The translations under genes were made by a program, and so were the position numbers. A stretch of DNA of 64,000 nt from Fontibacterium abundans (GTDB lineage Bacteria > Pseudomonadota > Alphaproteobacteria > Pelagibacterales > Pelagibacteraceae): the NCBI GenBank assembly GCA_965235095.1, contig OZ249405.1; one strand, given 5' to 3'. Shown here piece by piece: positions 42,490 to 50,862 of this stretch. The notes under the pieces are model-generated. The model did not search any database, was not told where the DNA came from, and saw nothing but the letters and a program-made list of their open reading frames with translations. Position 1 is the first letter of the stretch; each line of letters opens with the position of its first letter.

Positions 42490-43094
42490 GGTACTAACCA
42501 AGTACTTTTGTTTGCATCAAGCATAAACTTAGCTCGTCTGTGTCCTTGTGAAGCTAAATATAGCCATTCAAAACTTTTAATTTTACTCTCAACAACGCAG
42601 AAATTTTTATAACCAATTTCACTTTGCTCAAGTGTTGGAAGAGTGCCACCCATATCTTTTGATAAATCAGATGCCGAATCATTAATTAAATCACCAGGAG
42701 CTTGGGGCGATAGGTAACATTTTCTACTCATCATTTGTGTTTTAGTCCAAGCTTGTTTTGTAATTTCATTATCTTTGTGAATTGTTACAATTCCTTCAGC
42801 TCGAACCTGTATTTTTCTTTTTTTACTATAAAATACGAAATATATTTTTTTATTATTTTTTAAATAATCAATCTTTGAAGATCTATAATCAGTATGAAAT
42901 CTTAAGATATTTTTTTCTTTAAACGCGCCTCTGAGTACAACAATTCTTCCATCAGCACCTTGATCAGAATTAACAATTACAACGGGTAATCTAAAATCTT
43001 CTTCTCGTTCAGAAACTCCTTTTTGTAAAAGATTCCAGATTTCATTTAATATTAAATCAATATTATTATAGTAATCCGGAATATCGTTAATCAC
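42486..43094 (-). CDS. Pyridoxamine 5'-phosphate oxidase family protein
   Basis: FMN-binding split-barrel protein of 202 residues. The segment GRIVVLRGAFKEKNILRFHT then SKIDYLKNNKKIYFVFYSKK resembles the PNPOx barrel, and SEIGYKNFCVVESKIKSFEW matches the C-terminal dimerisation part of PdxH-like proteins. The final arginine-rich motif of true PdxH (R-x-R ... W..) is not clear, so it could be a relative rather than the B6 oxidase. It is 10 bp downstream of the dehydrogenase gene. Confidence 0.8.
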   Translation of the reverse strand: MINDIPDYYNNIDLILNEIWNLLQKGVSEREEDFRLPVVIVNSDQGADGRIVVLRGAFKEKNILRFHTDYRSSKIDYLKNNKKIYFVFYSKKRKIQVRAEGIVTIHKDNEITKQAWTKTQMMSRKCYLSPQAPGDLINDSASDLSKDMGGTLPTLEQSEIGYKNFCVVESKIKSFEWLYLASQGHRRAKFMLDANKSTWLVP

Positions 43095-43104
43095 TCTTGT
43101 TAAC

Positions 43105-43974
43105 TTACTTTTTTTTAAGTCGAGTAATTAAACTTGATGTATCAAATCGATTGCCACCGTTCTTTTGTACCTCAGAGTAATAACTGTCTATGATTTTAGT
43201 TATTGGAAGATCAGAATTATTATTTTTGGCCTCTTCCATAGCAATTCCTAAATCTTTTCTCATCCAGTCAACAGCAAAACCAAAATCAAATTTATCTTGA
43301 ATCATTGTTTTGTATCTATTTTCCATTTGCCAAGATTGAGCAGCACCTTTTGATATTACTTCAATAACATCTTCCATGTTTAATCCTGCATTTTGACCAA
43401 ATCGAATTCCTTCAGATAAACCCTGAACTAATCCAACGATACAAATTTGATTAACCATTTTAGCAAGCTGACCACTTCCTGCAGCTCCTAACACTTTCAT
43501 TTTTTTGCTATAACACTTGATTACATCTTGAGCTTTTTCAAAATCTTTATTTTCTCCACCTATCATTACTGTTAACTGGCCATTTTCAGCTCCAGCTTGA
43601 CCACCAGAAACAGGTGCATCTAAAAAACCAAAACCTTTTTCTTTCGCAGCTTTAAATAATTCACGAGCAATCTTTGCTGACGCAGTAGTGTTATCAATAA
43701 ACACCGCATCTTTTTTTACTGAATGAAATGCTCCCTCAGATCCTAATGTTACTTCTTTTAAATCGTTATCATTACCGACGCAGCAAAATACAAAATCAGA
43801 ATCTTTACTTGCTTCTTTGGGAGTTTTTGCAAATTTTCCACCAAATTCTTTAACCCATTTTTCAGCTTTTGCAGTTGTTCGATTATAAACCGTAACGTCA
43901 TGACCTGCCTTTGCTATGTGACGTGCCATCGGATAACCCATTACACCTAGACCTAAAAAAGTAACTTTAGCCAT
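43105..43974 (-). CDS. Beta-hydroxyacid dehydrogenase (HIBADH family)
   Basis: NAD(P)-dependent dehydrogenase of 289 residues. The nucleotide loop is LGLGVMGYPMARHIAKAG, the substrate motif is FLDAPVSGGQAGAENGQLTV and the catalytic lysine lies in GSGQLAKMVNQ. Candidate substrates are 3-hydroxyisobutyrate, tartronate semialdehyde or succinic semialdehyde. A strong AGGAG lies 6 bp before the start on the minus strand. It is divergent from rpoZ. Confidence 0.92.
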   Translation of the reverse strand: MAKVTFLGLGVMGYPMARHIAKAGHDVTVYNRTTAKAEKWVKEFGGKFAKTPKEASKDSDFVFCCVGNDNDLKEVTLGSEGAFHSVKKDAVFIDNTTASAKIARELFKAAKEKGFGFLDAPVSGGQAGAENGQLTVMIGGENKDFEKAQDVIKCYSKKMKVLGAAGSGQLAKMVNQICIVGLVQGLSEGIRFGQNAGLNMEDVIEVISKGAAQSWQMENRYKTMIQDKFDFGFAVDWMRKDLGIAMEEAKNNNSDLPITKIIDSYYSEVQKNGGNRFDTSSLITRLKKK

Positions 43975-44083
43975 TTATGCTCCTATTAATCGTTTGTTAA
44001 ATTAATCACTTATATATTGCTGTTAAATCTTTATAAAAACTTGATTTATTTAAGCTTTAAGACTAAAACGGTCAATTCAAATT

Positions 44084-44554
44084 ATGGCACGAGTAACCGT
44101 AGAGGACTGTTTACAGCAAGTTGATAATCAATACGATTTAGTCATTTTGGCTAAAGAGAGAACTTTGCAATTGGGAGTGGGGGATGCTCCGCAAGTACCA
44201 GTAGATAATGATAAACGAACAGTTTTAGCTTTAAGAGAAATTGCAGAAAAAAAAGTTTCAGTAAAAGATTTAGAAGAATCAACAATTGATCGTATGAGAG
44301 ATCATCCGGATGATGCTGTTGAACAAGAAGATTTTGATAGCCCAGATGGAGATTCTTTTGAAGATTTATATCAAGGAGAAGTTTCAAAATCTGGACAAGC
44401 AATACTTCCTTCTAAAAGATCTAGAAAAATTCCAGAACCAAAAGCTGGAGCAGAAAATGAAGCTATCGATGTAGATGACGATGATCTTGATGATGATATA
44501 GCTTTAGAGGCGGCTCCTGAAAAAGAAGCTACAGAAGACAAAGAACAAAATTGA
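44084..44554 (+). CDS. rpoZ: RNA polymerase omega subunit RpoZ, long acidic tail
   Basis: Omega assists beta-prime folding and core assembly. The 156 residues start with ARVTVEDCLQQVDNQYDLVI and the conserved helices up to about 75, including DKRTVLALREIAEKKVS. The rest is a long extension rich in Asp and Glu (NEAIDVDDDDLDDDIALEAA near the end). Omega is often 65-135 residues in related bacteria, so the tail is a lineage feature. The usual spoT/relA partner is not next to it. Confidence 0.92.
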   Translation: MARVTVEDCLQQVDNQYDLVILAKERTLQLGVGDAPQVPVDNDKRTVLALREIAEKKVSVKDLEESTIDRMRDHPDDAVEQEDFDSPDGDSFEDLYQGEVSKSGQAILPSKRSRKIPEPKAGAENEAIDVDDDDLDDDIALEAAPEKEATEDKEQN

Positions 44555-44592
44555 AATTAGAATAGCTACTTAAATAAATTTAAGTGGAAATC

Positions 44593-45591
44593 ATGAAAAT
44601 CAAAGTACACTTCACAGCACTTGTTAGTATTTTCTTATTACTATCAGAAGCAAATACTTATTCAGCAGACATTATATTAAAAGCATCACACCAGTTTTCT
44701 GGACAAGGAGATTCAAGAAATGAAATGCTTAAAATTTTATCATCAGAAGTTGCAAAAGCTAAAGTTGGAGTTAATATTAAAATTTTTCCAAGAGCATCAA
44801 TTTATAAAAGTTCAGAACAGTACAAAGCATTAACATTAGGTCAACTAGATATAACTCTTCTGCCACTAGACTACGCATCAGGTTTTAAGCCAGAGTATGG
44901 CGCGACATTGATGCCTGGATTGGTTAAAAATCACTCTCATGCAGCAAGAATGAATGTTTCTCCGTTTATGAGAGACATTAAAAATATTTTAAAACAAGAA
45001 GGAGTAGTTGTTTTGGCTGACGCTTGGTTTGCAGGTGGATTTGCATCTAAAACTAAGTGTATAACAAATCCTGAGTCTGCAAAAGGACAATTGACTAGAG
45101 TAGAAGGAAGCATGTTTGAAGAAATGTTAAAAGGCGCAGGAGCATCAATTGCTTCAATGTCTAGCAATGAAGTCTACAAAGGTTTACAAAGTGGTGTCTT
45201 GAATAGCATTAATACAAGCTCAGAAAGCTTTGTTACATTTAAAATTTTTGAACAAGTAAAATGTATTACTCCTCCAGGAAAATTTGCTCTTTGGTTTATG
45301 TATCAACCAATTCTTATGTCTCAAAAATCATACGATAAATTAAATGAGAAGCAAAAAGAAGCTTTAATAGTAGCTGGAAGAAAAGCAGAACAGTATATGG
45401 TGAAAGAAGCTGCTAATTTAGACACTAAGATGGAAAAAATATTCAAAGAAAAAAATGTTCAGATTACTTATATGACTGAAGCTGACTTTAATGCTTGGAT
45501 GCAAATAGCAAAAGCAACTTCATATAAAAAATTTGCAGAAAAAGTTAAAGACGGCGACAAATTAATCGCTAAAGCTTTAGCAGTTAAATAA
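44593..45591 (+). CDS. TRAP transporter substrate-binding protein DctP
   Basis: Periplasmic binding protein of a TRAP transporter, 332 residues with a signal peptide (cleavage near SEANTYSA, about 24). The DctP fold shows SHQFSGQGDSRNEMLKILSS, LDITLLPLDYASG and the late WFMYQPILMSQKSYDKLNEK. The ATG at 44593 is chosen over a GTG at 44584. No DctQ or DctM membrane subunits lie nearby, so the protein is an orphan here and its substrate cannot be inferred. Confidence 0.9.
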   Translation: MKIKVHFTALVSIFLLLSEANTYSADIILKASHQFSGQGDSRNEMLKILSSEVAKAKVGVNIKIFPRASIYKSSEQYKALTLGQLDITLLPLDYASGFKPEYGATLMPGLVKNHSHAARMNVSPFMRDIKNILKQEGVVVLADAWFAGGFASKTKCITNPESAKGQLTRVEGSMFEEMLKGAGASIASMSSNEVYKGLQSGVLNSINTSSESFVTFKIFEQVKCITPPGKFALWFMYQPILMSQKSYDKLNEKQKEALIVAGRKAEQYMVKEAANLDTKMEKIFKEKNVQITYMTEADFNAWMQIAKATSYKKFAEKVKDGDKLIAKALAVK

Positions 45592-45681
45592 ATAATTAGC
45601 CGCACATAGGTTAAATATTTAAAAACACCAATTACTTGGAGTTTTACGCCAGGAAAGGTTTATATATTTTTGCCTATTGGA

Positions 45682-45795
45682 ATGGAAATAATGGTTAATT
45701 ATTATTACGAATTTGGAAAAATAGTTAAAAATCATGAAGATTTTGTTAATAAGGGTAAGATTTCAATAATGGATAATTTAAAAGAGCATGTCTAA
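45682..45795 (+). CDS. Short ORF in the DctP-dusA gap, hypothetical
   Basis: A frame open from 45610 to a TAA at 45793-45795 overlaps the dusA start by 8 bp, like many real junctions here. The first in-frame ATG is at 45682 and gives 37 residues (MEIMVNYYYEFGKIVKNHED at the start). Upstream of it the frame still reads ITWSFTPGKVYIFLPIG without a start codon, which suggests a gene that lost its start or uses a rare one. No family is recognised. Confidence 0.25.
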   Translation: MEIMVNYYYEFGKIVKNHEDFVNKGKISIMDNLKEHV

Positions 45796-46783
45796 AGTTA
45801 ATAGAAAAGTTTCCGTGGCTCCGATGATGGATTGTACAGACAGACATGATCGCTATTTCCTAAGATTAATAAGCAAAAACGTCATGCTTTATTCTGAAAT
45901 GATAGCAACAGGGGCTATTCTTAAAGGCAAACAAAGGAATATTTTAGAATTTAGTGAATTTGAAAAGCCAGTCGCCCTTCAACTTGGAGGATCTTCAGCT
46001 AAAGAGTTGGCAGAATCATCAAAAATCGCAGAAGATTATAATTACGATGAGATTAATTTAAATTTAGGTTGTCCAAGTAAAAAGGTTCAAAAAAATAAAA
46101 TCGGAGCGTGTTTAATCAAAGAACCAGATTTAGTTGCCGAATGTTTAAATAGCATGGTGAATGCTACAAAACTTCCCGTAACAGTTAAAACTAGAATTGG
46201 TTTTGATGATGTAGAAGATTTTGAATATTTAGATAAATTTATAAAAAAAATCGCAAGCACAGGAGTTAAAACAGTAATTTTACATGCAAGAAAAGCAATT
46301 CTTAAAGGTTTGAGTCCAAGAGATAATTTGAGAATACCAAAACTAAATTATGGAATTGTAAAACAGATTAAAGATAACAATCCTAATTTAGAAATAATTA
46401 TTAATGGTGGAATTACTAAAACAGAAGAAATTAAAGAACATTTAAATAATGTTGATGGGGTTATGATTGGTAGATCTATTTATCATTCGCCTTATTTTTT
46501 AGCAGAAATTGAAAAAGAAATATTTAACAATGAAGATGTTCCAACACGTGAAGAAGTTGTCAAAAAAATTGTAGAATATTGTTTAGCTGAAGTTAAAAAG
46601 GGAACTCGTGTTAATCAGGTCATGAGACATACTGTTGGTTTGTTTCATGGAATTAGTGGAGCCAATTATTGGAAAAAGTATTTAAGTAACAATATGTTAG
46701 TGCGTGATGCTGATGTTAACAAAGTAAACTATATGTTGGATATGGTGAAGCACAACTCAGTTAACATAGTCAAAAATAATTAA
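45788..46783 (+). CDS. dusA: tRNA-dihydrouridine(20/20a) synthase DusA
   Basis: FMN enzyme that reduces uridines 20 and 20a of tRNA. The 331-residue TIM barrel has VSVAPMMDCTDRHDRYFLRL near the start, NLNLGCPSKKVQ and the GACL motif with Cys108 as the likely catalytic acid. LHARKAILKGLSPRDNLRIP is characteristic of DusA over DusB or DusC. The start overlaps a short open frame by 8 bp. Confidence 0.95.
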   Translation: MSKVNRKVSVAPMMDCTDRHDRYFLRLISKNVMLYSEMIATGAILKGKQRNILEFSEFEKPVALQLGGSSAKELAESSKIAEDYNYDEINLNLGCPSKKVQKNKIGACLIKEPDLVAECLNSMVNATKLPVTVKTRIGFDDVEDFEYLDKFIKKIASTGVKTVILHARKAILKGLSPRDNLRIPKLNYGIVKQIKDNNPNLEIIINGGITKTEEIKEHLNNVDGVMIGRSIYHSPYFLAEIEKEIFNNEDVPTREEVVKKIVEYCLAEVKKGTRVNQVMRHTVGLFHGISGANYWKKYLSNNMLVRDADVNKVNYMLDMVKHNSVNIVKNN

Positions 46784-46809
46784 TTTTTTTAAGTTTTAAT
46801 AAATTTATT

Positions 46810-47298
46810 ATGCTTTTTTTTAAAAGACTATTTTCAAGTAGTAATTTAGAATTAAAAGTTAATGATGGCGGTAGAGCGGCAGCTGGTTATAAAGGCCAAG
46901 CAGGAGACTGTGTAGTTAGATCTATTGCGATTGCCACAGGAATGCCTTACCAAAAAGTTTATGATGATTTATTTAAAGCTAATGAAGAATTTAGAAATAC
47001 ATCAAAAACTAAATTAGCTCGAAGTTTAAAACAAAGACACGATAGTCCAAGAACAGGGACTCATAGAGCTGTTTTAAATAAATATTTAGAAAAATTAAGA
47101 TGGAAATGGACGCCCACTATGTTTGTAGGACAAGGTTGTAAGGTTCATTTAAAAAAAGAAGAACTACCTATGGGCACATTAATCGTATCGTGCTCTAAAC
47201 ATTTAACGGTTGTTATTGATGGTATTCTTAACGATGTTTTTGATTGTTCTAGAAATGGCACTCGTTGTGTTTATGGGTATTGGACTAAAGGTAGCTAG
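46810..47298 (+). CDS. Putative papain-like cysteine peptidase-fold protein
   Basis: A 162-residue protein with a short basic N-terminus, then GDCVVRSIAIATGMPYQKVY (Cys34) and LIVSCSKHLTVVIDGILNDV (His131, Asp142). A Cys in a G-D-C helix start and a His before a strand is the layout of papain-like folds; similar proteins are carried by phages and plasmids. The triad Cys34-His131-Asp142 is inferred. Other cysteines at 110, 128, 146 and 153 could be structural. Its role is unknown. It ends 4 bp into the convergent mutase gene. Confidence 0.7.
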   Translation: MLFFKRLFSSSNLELKVNDGGRAAAGYKGQAGDCVVRSIAIATGMPYQKVYDDLFKANEEFRNTSKTKLARSLKQRHDSPRTGTHRAVLNKYLEKLRWKWTPTMFVGQGCKVHLKKEELPMGTLIVSCSKHLTVVIDGILNDVFDCSRNGTRCVYGYWTKGS

Positions 47299-48749
47299 AT
47301 TTTCTGATCGTATTCGCCAATTTTTCCAGTCTTTTGTAGTAAAATATCTATAAACTCAAAGATCTTTTTCTTACGTTCATTTGATGTCGGGCTTTCAGTT
47401 ACCACAACTAAAGAAGGTTTGTTAGATGAGGCTCTTATTAATCCCCACGAACCATCTTCTAGTGAAAAACGCACACCATTAATTGTTAAAATATCTGTAA
47501 TAGACTGATTATCTATTTTAGTATTTTTTAATTTTAATATTTCTACTTGTTTAATTAAATCCTCAACTACTTGATATTTTTCTTCATCTTTACAGAATGG
47601 AGCCATAGTAGGCGTTTGATATGTTTTGGGTAAATCATTAATTATTTCATTCATTTTTTTACTTTGATCATTAAGTAAATGACATACTTGAAGAGCAGAA
47701 TTAATTCCATCATCATAACCATATCCTAGTGGTTTATTAAAAAAGAAGTGGCCGCTCTTTTCAAATCCAGCAAGCGCTTTAATTTGGTTAACTTTTCTTT
47801 TAATGTGAGAATGTCCGGTCTTCCAATAGATAGTTTCGCAGTTATTTTCTTTTAAAATTTTATCATTAGTAAATAAACCAGTAGATTTAACATCCACAAT
47901 AAATTTAGATCCTTTATATTTTGGTGCAAGGTTTCGAGCTATTAAAAGCCCAATCTTATCTGAAAATATTTCTTCTCCCTTATTATCAATTACCCCGACT
48001 CTATCTCCATCTCCATCAAAACCAAAACCAACATCCGCATTATTATCTTTAACAGCTTTTGCAATTGCATGTAGCATTTCTAAGTCTTCAGGATTAGGAT
48101 TGTATTTTGGAAAAGTAAAATCTAAATTACAGTCTAGTTCTACAACTTCACAACCAATTCCTCTTAAGATTTGAGGAGCAAACACTCCAGCAGTTCCATT
48201 TCCGCATGCAACAACAGCTTTAATTTTTTTTTGTATTTTATTTTTTGATATTAAATTATTTATATATACTTCCTTAAATCCCTTGATTTCTTTATAAAAG
48301 CCTTTATCAAATTTAAATTTTTGATTTAGAACAATATCTTTAAGTTCATTCATTTCTTCAGGTGCATGAGTTAATCCTTTTTCAATTCCCATCTTAACTC
48401 CTGTCCAACCATTTTCATTATGACTAGCTGTAACCATAGCAACCCCATCAGCATTTAGTTCAAATTGAGCAAAATAAACCATAGGCGAAAGAGATAGGCC
48501 TACATCCTCAACTTGACAGCCAGCTAGCATTAATCCTTCCGTTAATGATTTTTTTATTTCTTCACTGTAAGATCGATAATCGTGCCCAATAATTACTCTT
48601 GGGTTTTTTTTAGTTCTATTCGTGATTTGAGTTCCAAGACCGATTCCTAAATTTTTTATGCCACCCAGATTAATGTCTTTTGGGTACAACCATCTCGCGT
48701 CGTATTCTCTAAAACCATTTTTGTTTATGTTAATATCTTTAGAATTCAT
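47295..48749 (-). CDS. Phosphomannomutase/phosphoglucomutase
   Basis: Alpha-D-phosphohexomutase of 484 residues that interconverts mannose or glucose 6- and 1-phosphates for surface sugars. The phosphoserine loop is MVTASHNENGWTGVKMG, the metal loop is GFDGDGDRVGV and the sugar loop is GFEKSGHFFF. It belongs to the ManB/AlgC branch, distinct from glmM in this window (TASHNPHTDNG). Exact substrate preference is not decided by these motifs. Confidence 0.9.
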   Translation of the reverse strand: MNSKDININKNGFREYDARWLYPKDINLGGIKNLGIGLGTQITNRTKKNPRVIIGHDYRSYSEEIKKSLTEGLMLAGCQVEDVGLSLSPMVYFAQFELNADGVAMVTASHNENGWTGVKMGIEKGLTHAPEEMNELKDIVLNQKFKFDKGFYKEIKGFKEVYINNLISKNKIQKKIKAVVACGNGTAGVFAPQILRGIGCEVVELDCNLDFTFPKYNPNPEDLEMLHAIAKAVKDNNADVGFGFDGDGDRVGVIDNKGEEIFSDKIGLLIARNLAPKYKGSKFIVDVKSTGLFTNDKILKENNCETIYWKTGHSHIKRKVNQIKALAGFEKSGHFFFNKPLGYGYDDGINSALQVCHLLNDQSKKMNEIINDLPKTYQTPTMAPFCKDEEKYQVVEDLIKQVEILKLKNTKIDNQSITDILTINGVRFSLEDGSWGLIRASSNKPSLVVVTESPTSNERKKKIFEFIDILLQKTGKIGEYDQKI

Positions 48750-48813
48750 TAAAAAATTAATTGTTATTTTTTAATGGTTTATCAAAATTAAATTTTTTTA
48801 ATTGACTTTTTTA

Positions 48814-48835
48814 TAATGTTCTATTAATGTTCTAT
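48814..48835. repeat. Tandem direct repeat upstream of nrdA
   Basis: TAATGTTCTAT occurs twice back to back (48814-48824 and 48825-48835) in the 172-bp spacer before nrdA. A TATAAT at 48812-48817 overlaps its start, and more TTAATG words follow. This may mark the regulated nrdAB promoter. Confidence 0.5.
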
Positions 48836-48873
48836 TGAACTATACTTATTAATGGTATATTAATGATTTTGTA

Positions 48874-48889
48874 ACACAACATGTAGTTG
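48874..48889. promoter_or_regulatory. Weak NrdR-box-like site before nrdA
   Basis: The 16 bases starting ACACAACATGTAGTTG match 12 positions of the NrdR consensus ACACWATATATWGTGT and lie 33 bp before the nrdA ATG. A partner box at 31-32 bp spacing is not visible, so this is tentative. Confidence 0.25.
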
Positions 48890-48921
48890 TTTTAACAATA
48901 AAATCTAATAAAATTAGAGTT

Positions 48922-50862
48922 ATGCAAGACAATTTGGCTTTAGCCATTAAGAATCTCGTTTTGGACAAAGGAATCAATATTCCAGCATCAAATCCAAAAT
49001 CTAACGTTCAAGACCTTAAAAAACCAGATCTATTTTCGCTAACTAAGGAGACTGAATTATTTCAAAATGAAAAAGGTATCACAATTAAAATTGATCGTTC
49101 AAAAGATTCAAAATTAACAAATTTTGGTAAAGCAACTTTAGACGATAGATATTTAGCTGATGGCGAATCTTATCAAGATTTATTCGCTAGGGTTGCTGCA
49201 AATTATTCAGATAACAATTTGCATGCACAAAGAATTTACAACTACATTAGTAATCTTTGGTTTATGCCAGCGACTCCAGTTTTATCAAATGCGGGAACTG
49301 ACAGAGGTTTGCCGATATCTTGCTTCTTAAACGAAGCTAATGATAGCTTGGATGGAATTTTAGACCTTTGGTCGGAAAACGTTTGGCTTGCAGCAAGAGG
49401 CGGCGGAATAGGAAGTTACTGGGGAAATTTAAGATCTATCGGTGAAAAAATTGGAAGAGTTGGAAAAACTTCTGGAATTATTCCATTTATTAAAGTGATG
49501 GATTCTTTAACGTTAGCAATTAGTCAGGGATCTTTGCGTAGAGGATCTGCTGCTTGTTATTTACAAATAGACCATCCCGAGATTGAAGAATTTATTGAGA
49601 TGAGAAGACCAACAGGAGGAGATCCAAATAGAAAAGCATTAAATCTTCACCATGGTGTTCTAGTAACAGATGCGTTTATGAGAGCTGTAGAGTTAGATGA
49701 ACAGTGGGCACTTAAGAGTCCTTATGACGGAGCAGTTCAAGCAACTATTTCTGCAAGAAATTTATGGATTAGACTTTTAACTGCAAGAGTTGAAACGGGC
49801 GAGCCGTATATTATTTTTATAGATACTGTTAATAGAATGATTCCACAACATCATAAACTTGCAGGTCTAACTGTTAAAACTTCAAACTTATGTTCTGAAA
49901 TTACTTTGCCTACAGGAATTGATAAAAATGGAAAAGATAGAACAGCCGTTTGTTGTTTATCTTCAATAAATTTAGAAACATACGAAGAGTGGAAAGATGA
50001 TAAAAATTTTGTTGAAGATATTATGAGATTTTTAGATAATATTTTAAGTGAGTTTATAGAAAAAGCTCCAGATTCTTTTAAAGATGCAAAATATTCTGCT
50101 CACCGTGAAAGAAGCGTTGGTCTTGGTGTTATGGGGTTTCATTCATTCTTACAAAAAAATTCAATTCCATTTGAATCTGTAATGGCAAAAGTTTGGAATA
50201 CAAAAATATTTAAATATATCGACCAAGAAGTTAACAAAGCTTCAAAAAAACTTGCTGAAGAAAGAGGACCGTGTCCTGATGCTAAAGATTATGGAATTAT
50301 GGAGAGGTTTTCTAATAAAACGGCAATAGCTCCAACAGCTTCAATTTCTATTATTTGTGGAGGTTCTTCGCCAGGAATTGAGCCTATTGCTGGAAATAGC
50401 TACACACACAAAACATTGTCAGGTTCTTTTAATGTTAGAAATAAATTTTTAGAGGAAGTTCTTAATAAATACGGAAGAAATAATAATGAAACTTGGTCTT
50501 CAATTACTACAACCCAAGGATCTGTTCAGCATTTAGACTTTTTGACTCAAGAAGAAAAAGATGTTTTTAAAACCGCATTTGAACTTGATCAACGTTGGTT
50601 AATTGATCTTTCAGCAGATAGAACGCCTTATATTTCACAAGCTCAATCTTTAAATATATTTCTTCCAGCAGATGTTCATAAAAAAGATTTACATCAAATA
50701 CACTTCCAGTCTTGGAAGAAAGGATTAAAGAGTCTTTACTACTGTAGGTCGAAATCTATACAGAGAGCAGAAGTTATAAGTAAAAGTTTTGTTGCAATAC
50801 CAACAGAAAAAAATAAAAATGAAGAACCTAAAAATTACGAGGAATGTTTGTCATGTCAGTAG
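48922..50862 (+). CDS. nrdA: Ribonucleotide reductase alpha subunit NrdA
   Basis: Reduces ribonucleotides together with NrdB. The 646 residues hold active-site cysteines Cys134 (LPISCFLNEAN), Cys324 (SNLCSEITLP) and Cys344/345 (AVCCLSSIN), the EFIEMRRPTGGDPNRKALNL loop and a C-terminal Cys pair CLSC at 642-645 for re-reduction. It is about 115 residues shorter than E. coli NrdA; the missing part is the N-terminal ATP-cone that switches activity. The gene overlaps nrdB and has a long regulatory-looking spacer. Confidence 0.93.
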   Translation: MQDNLALAIKNLVLDKGINIPASNPKSNVQDLKKPDLFSLTKETELFQNEKGITIKIDRSKDSKLTNFGKATLDDRYLADGESYQDLFARVAANYSDNNLHAQRIYNYISNLWFMPATPVLSNAGTDRGLPISCFLNEANDSLDGILDLWSENVWLAARGGGIGSYWGNLRSIGEKIGRVGKTSGIIPFIKVMDSLTLAISQGSLRRGSAACYLQIDHPEIEEFIEMRRPTGGDPNRKALNLHHGVLVTDAFMRAVELDEQWALKSPYDGAVQATISARNLWIRLLTARVETGEPYIIFIDTVNRMIPQHHKLAGLTVKTSNLCSEITLPTGIDKNGKDRTAVCCLSSINLETYEEWKDDKNFVEDIMRFLDNILSEFIEKAPDSFKDAKYSAHRERSVGLGVMGFHSFLQKNSIPFESVMAKVWNTKIFKYIDQEVNKASKKLAEERGPCPDAKDYGIMERFSNKTAIAPTASISIICGGSSPGIEPIAGNSYTHKTLSGSFNVRNKFLEEVLNKYGRNNNETWSSITTTQGSVQHLDFLTQEEKDVFKTAFELDQRWLIDLSADRTPYISQAQSLNIFLPADVHKKDLHQIHFQSWKKGLKSLYYCRSKSIQRAEVISKSFVAIPTEKNKNEEPKNYEECLSCQ

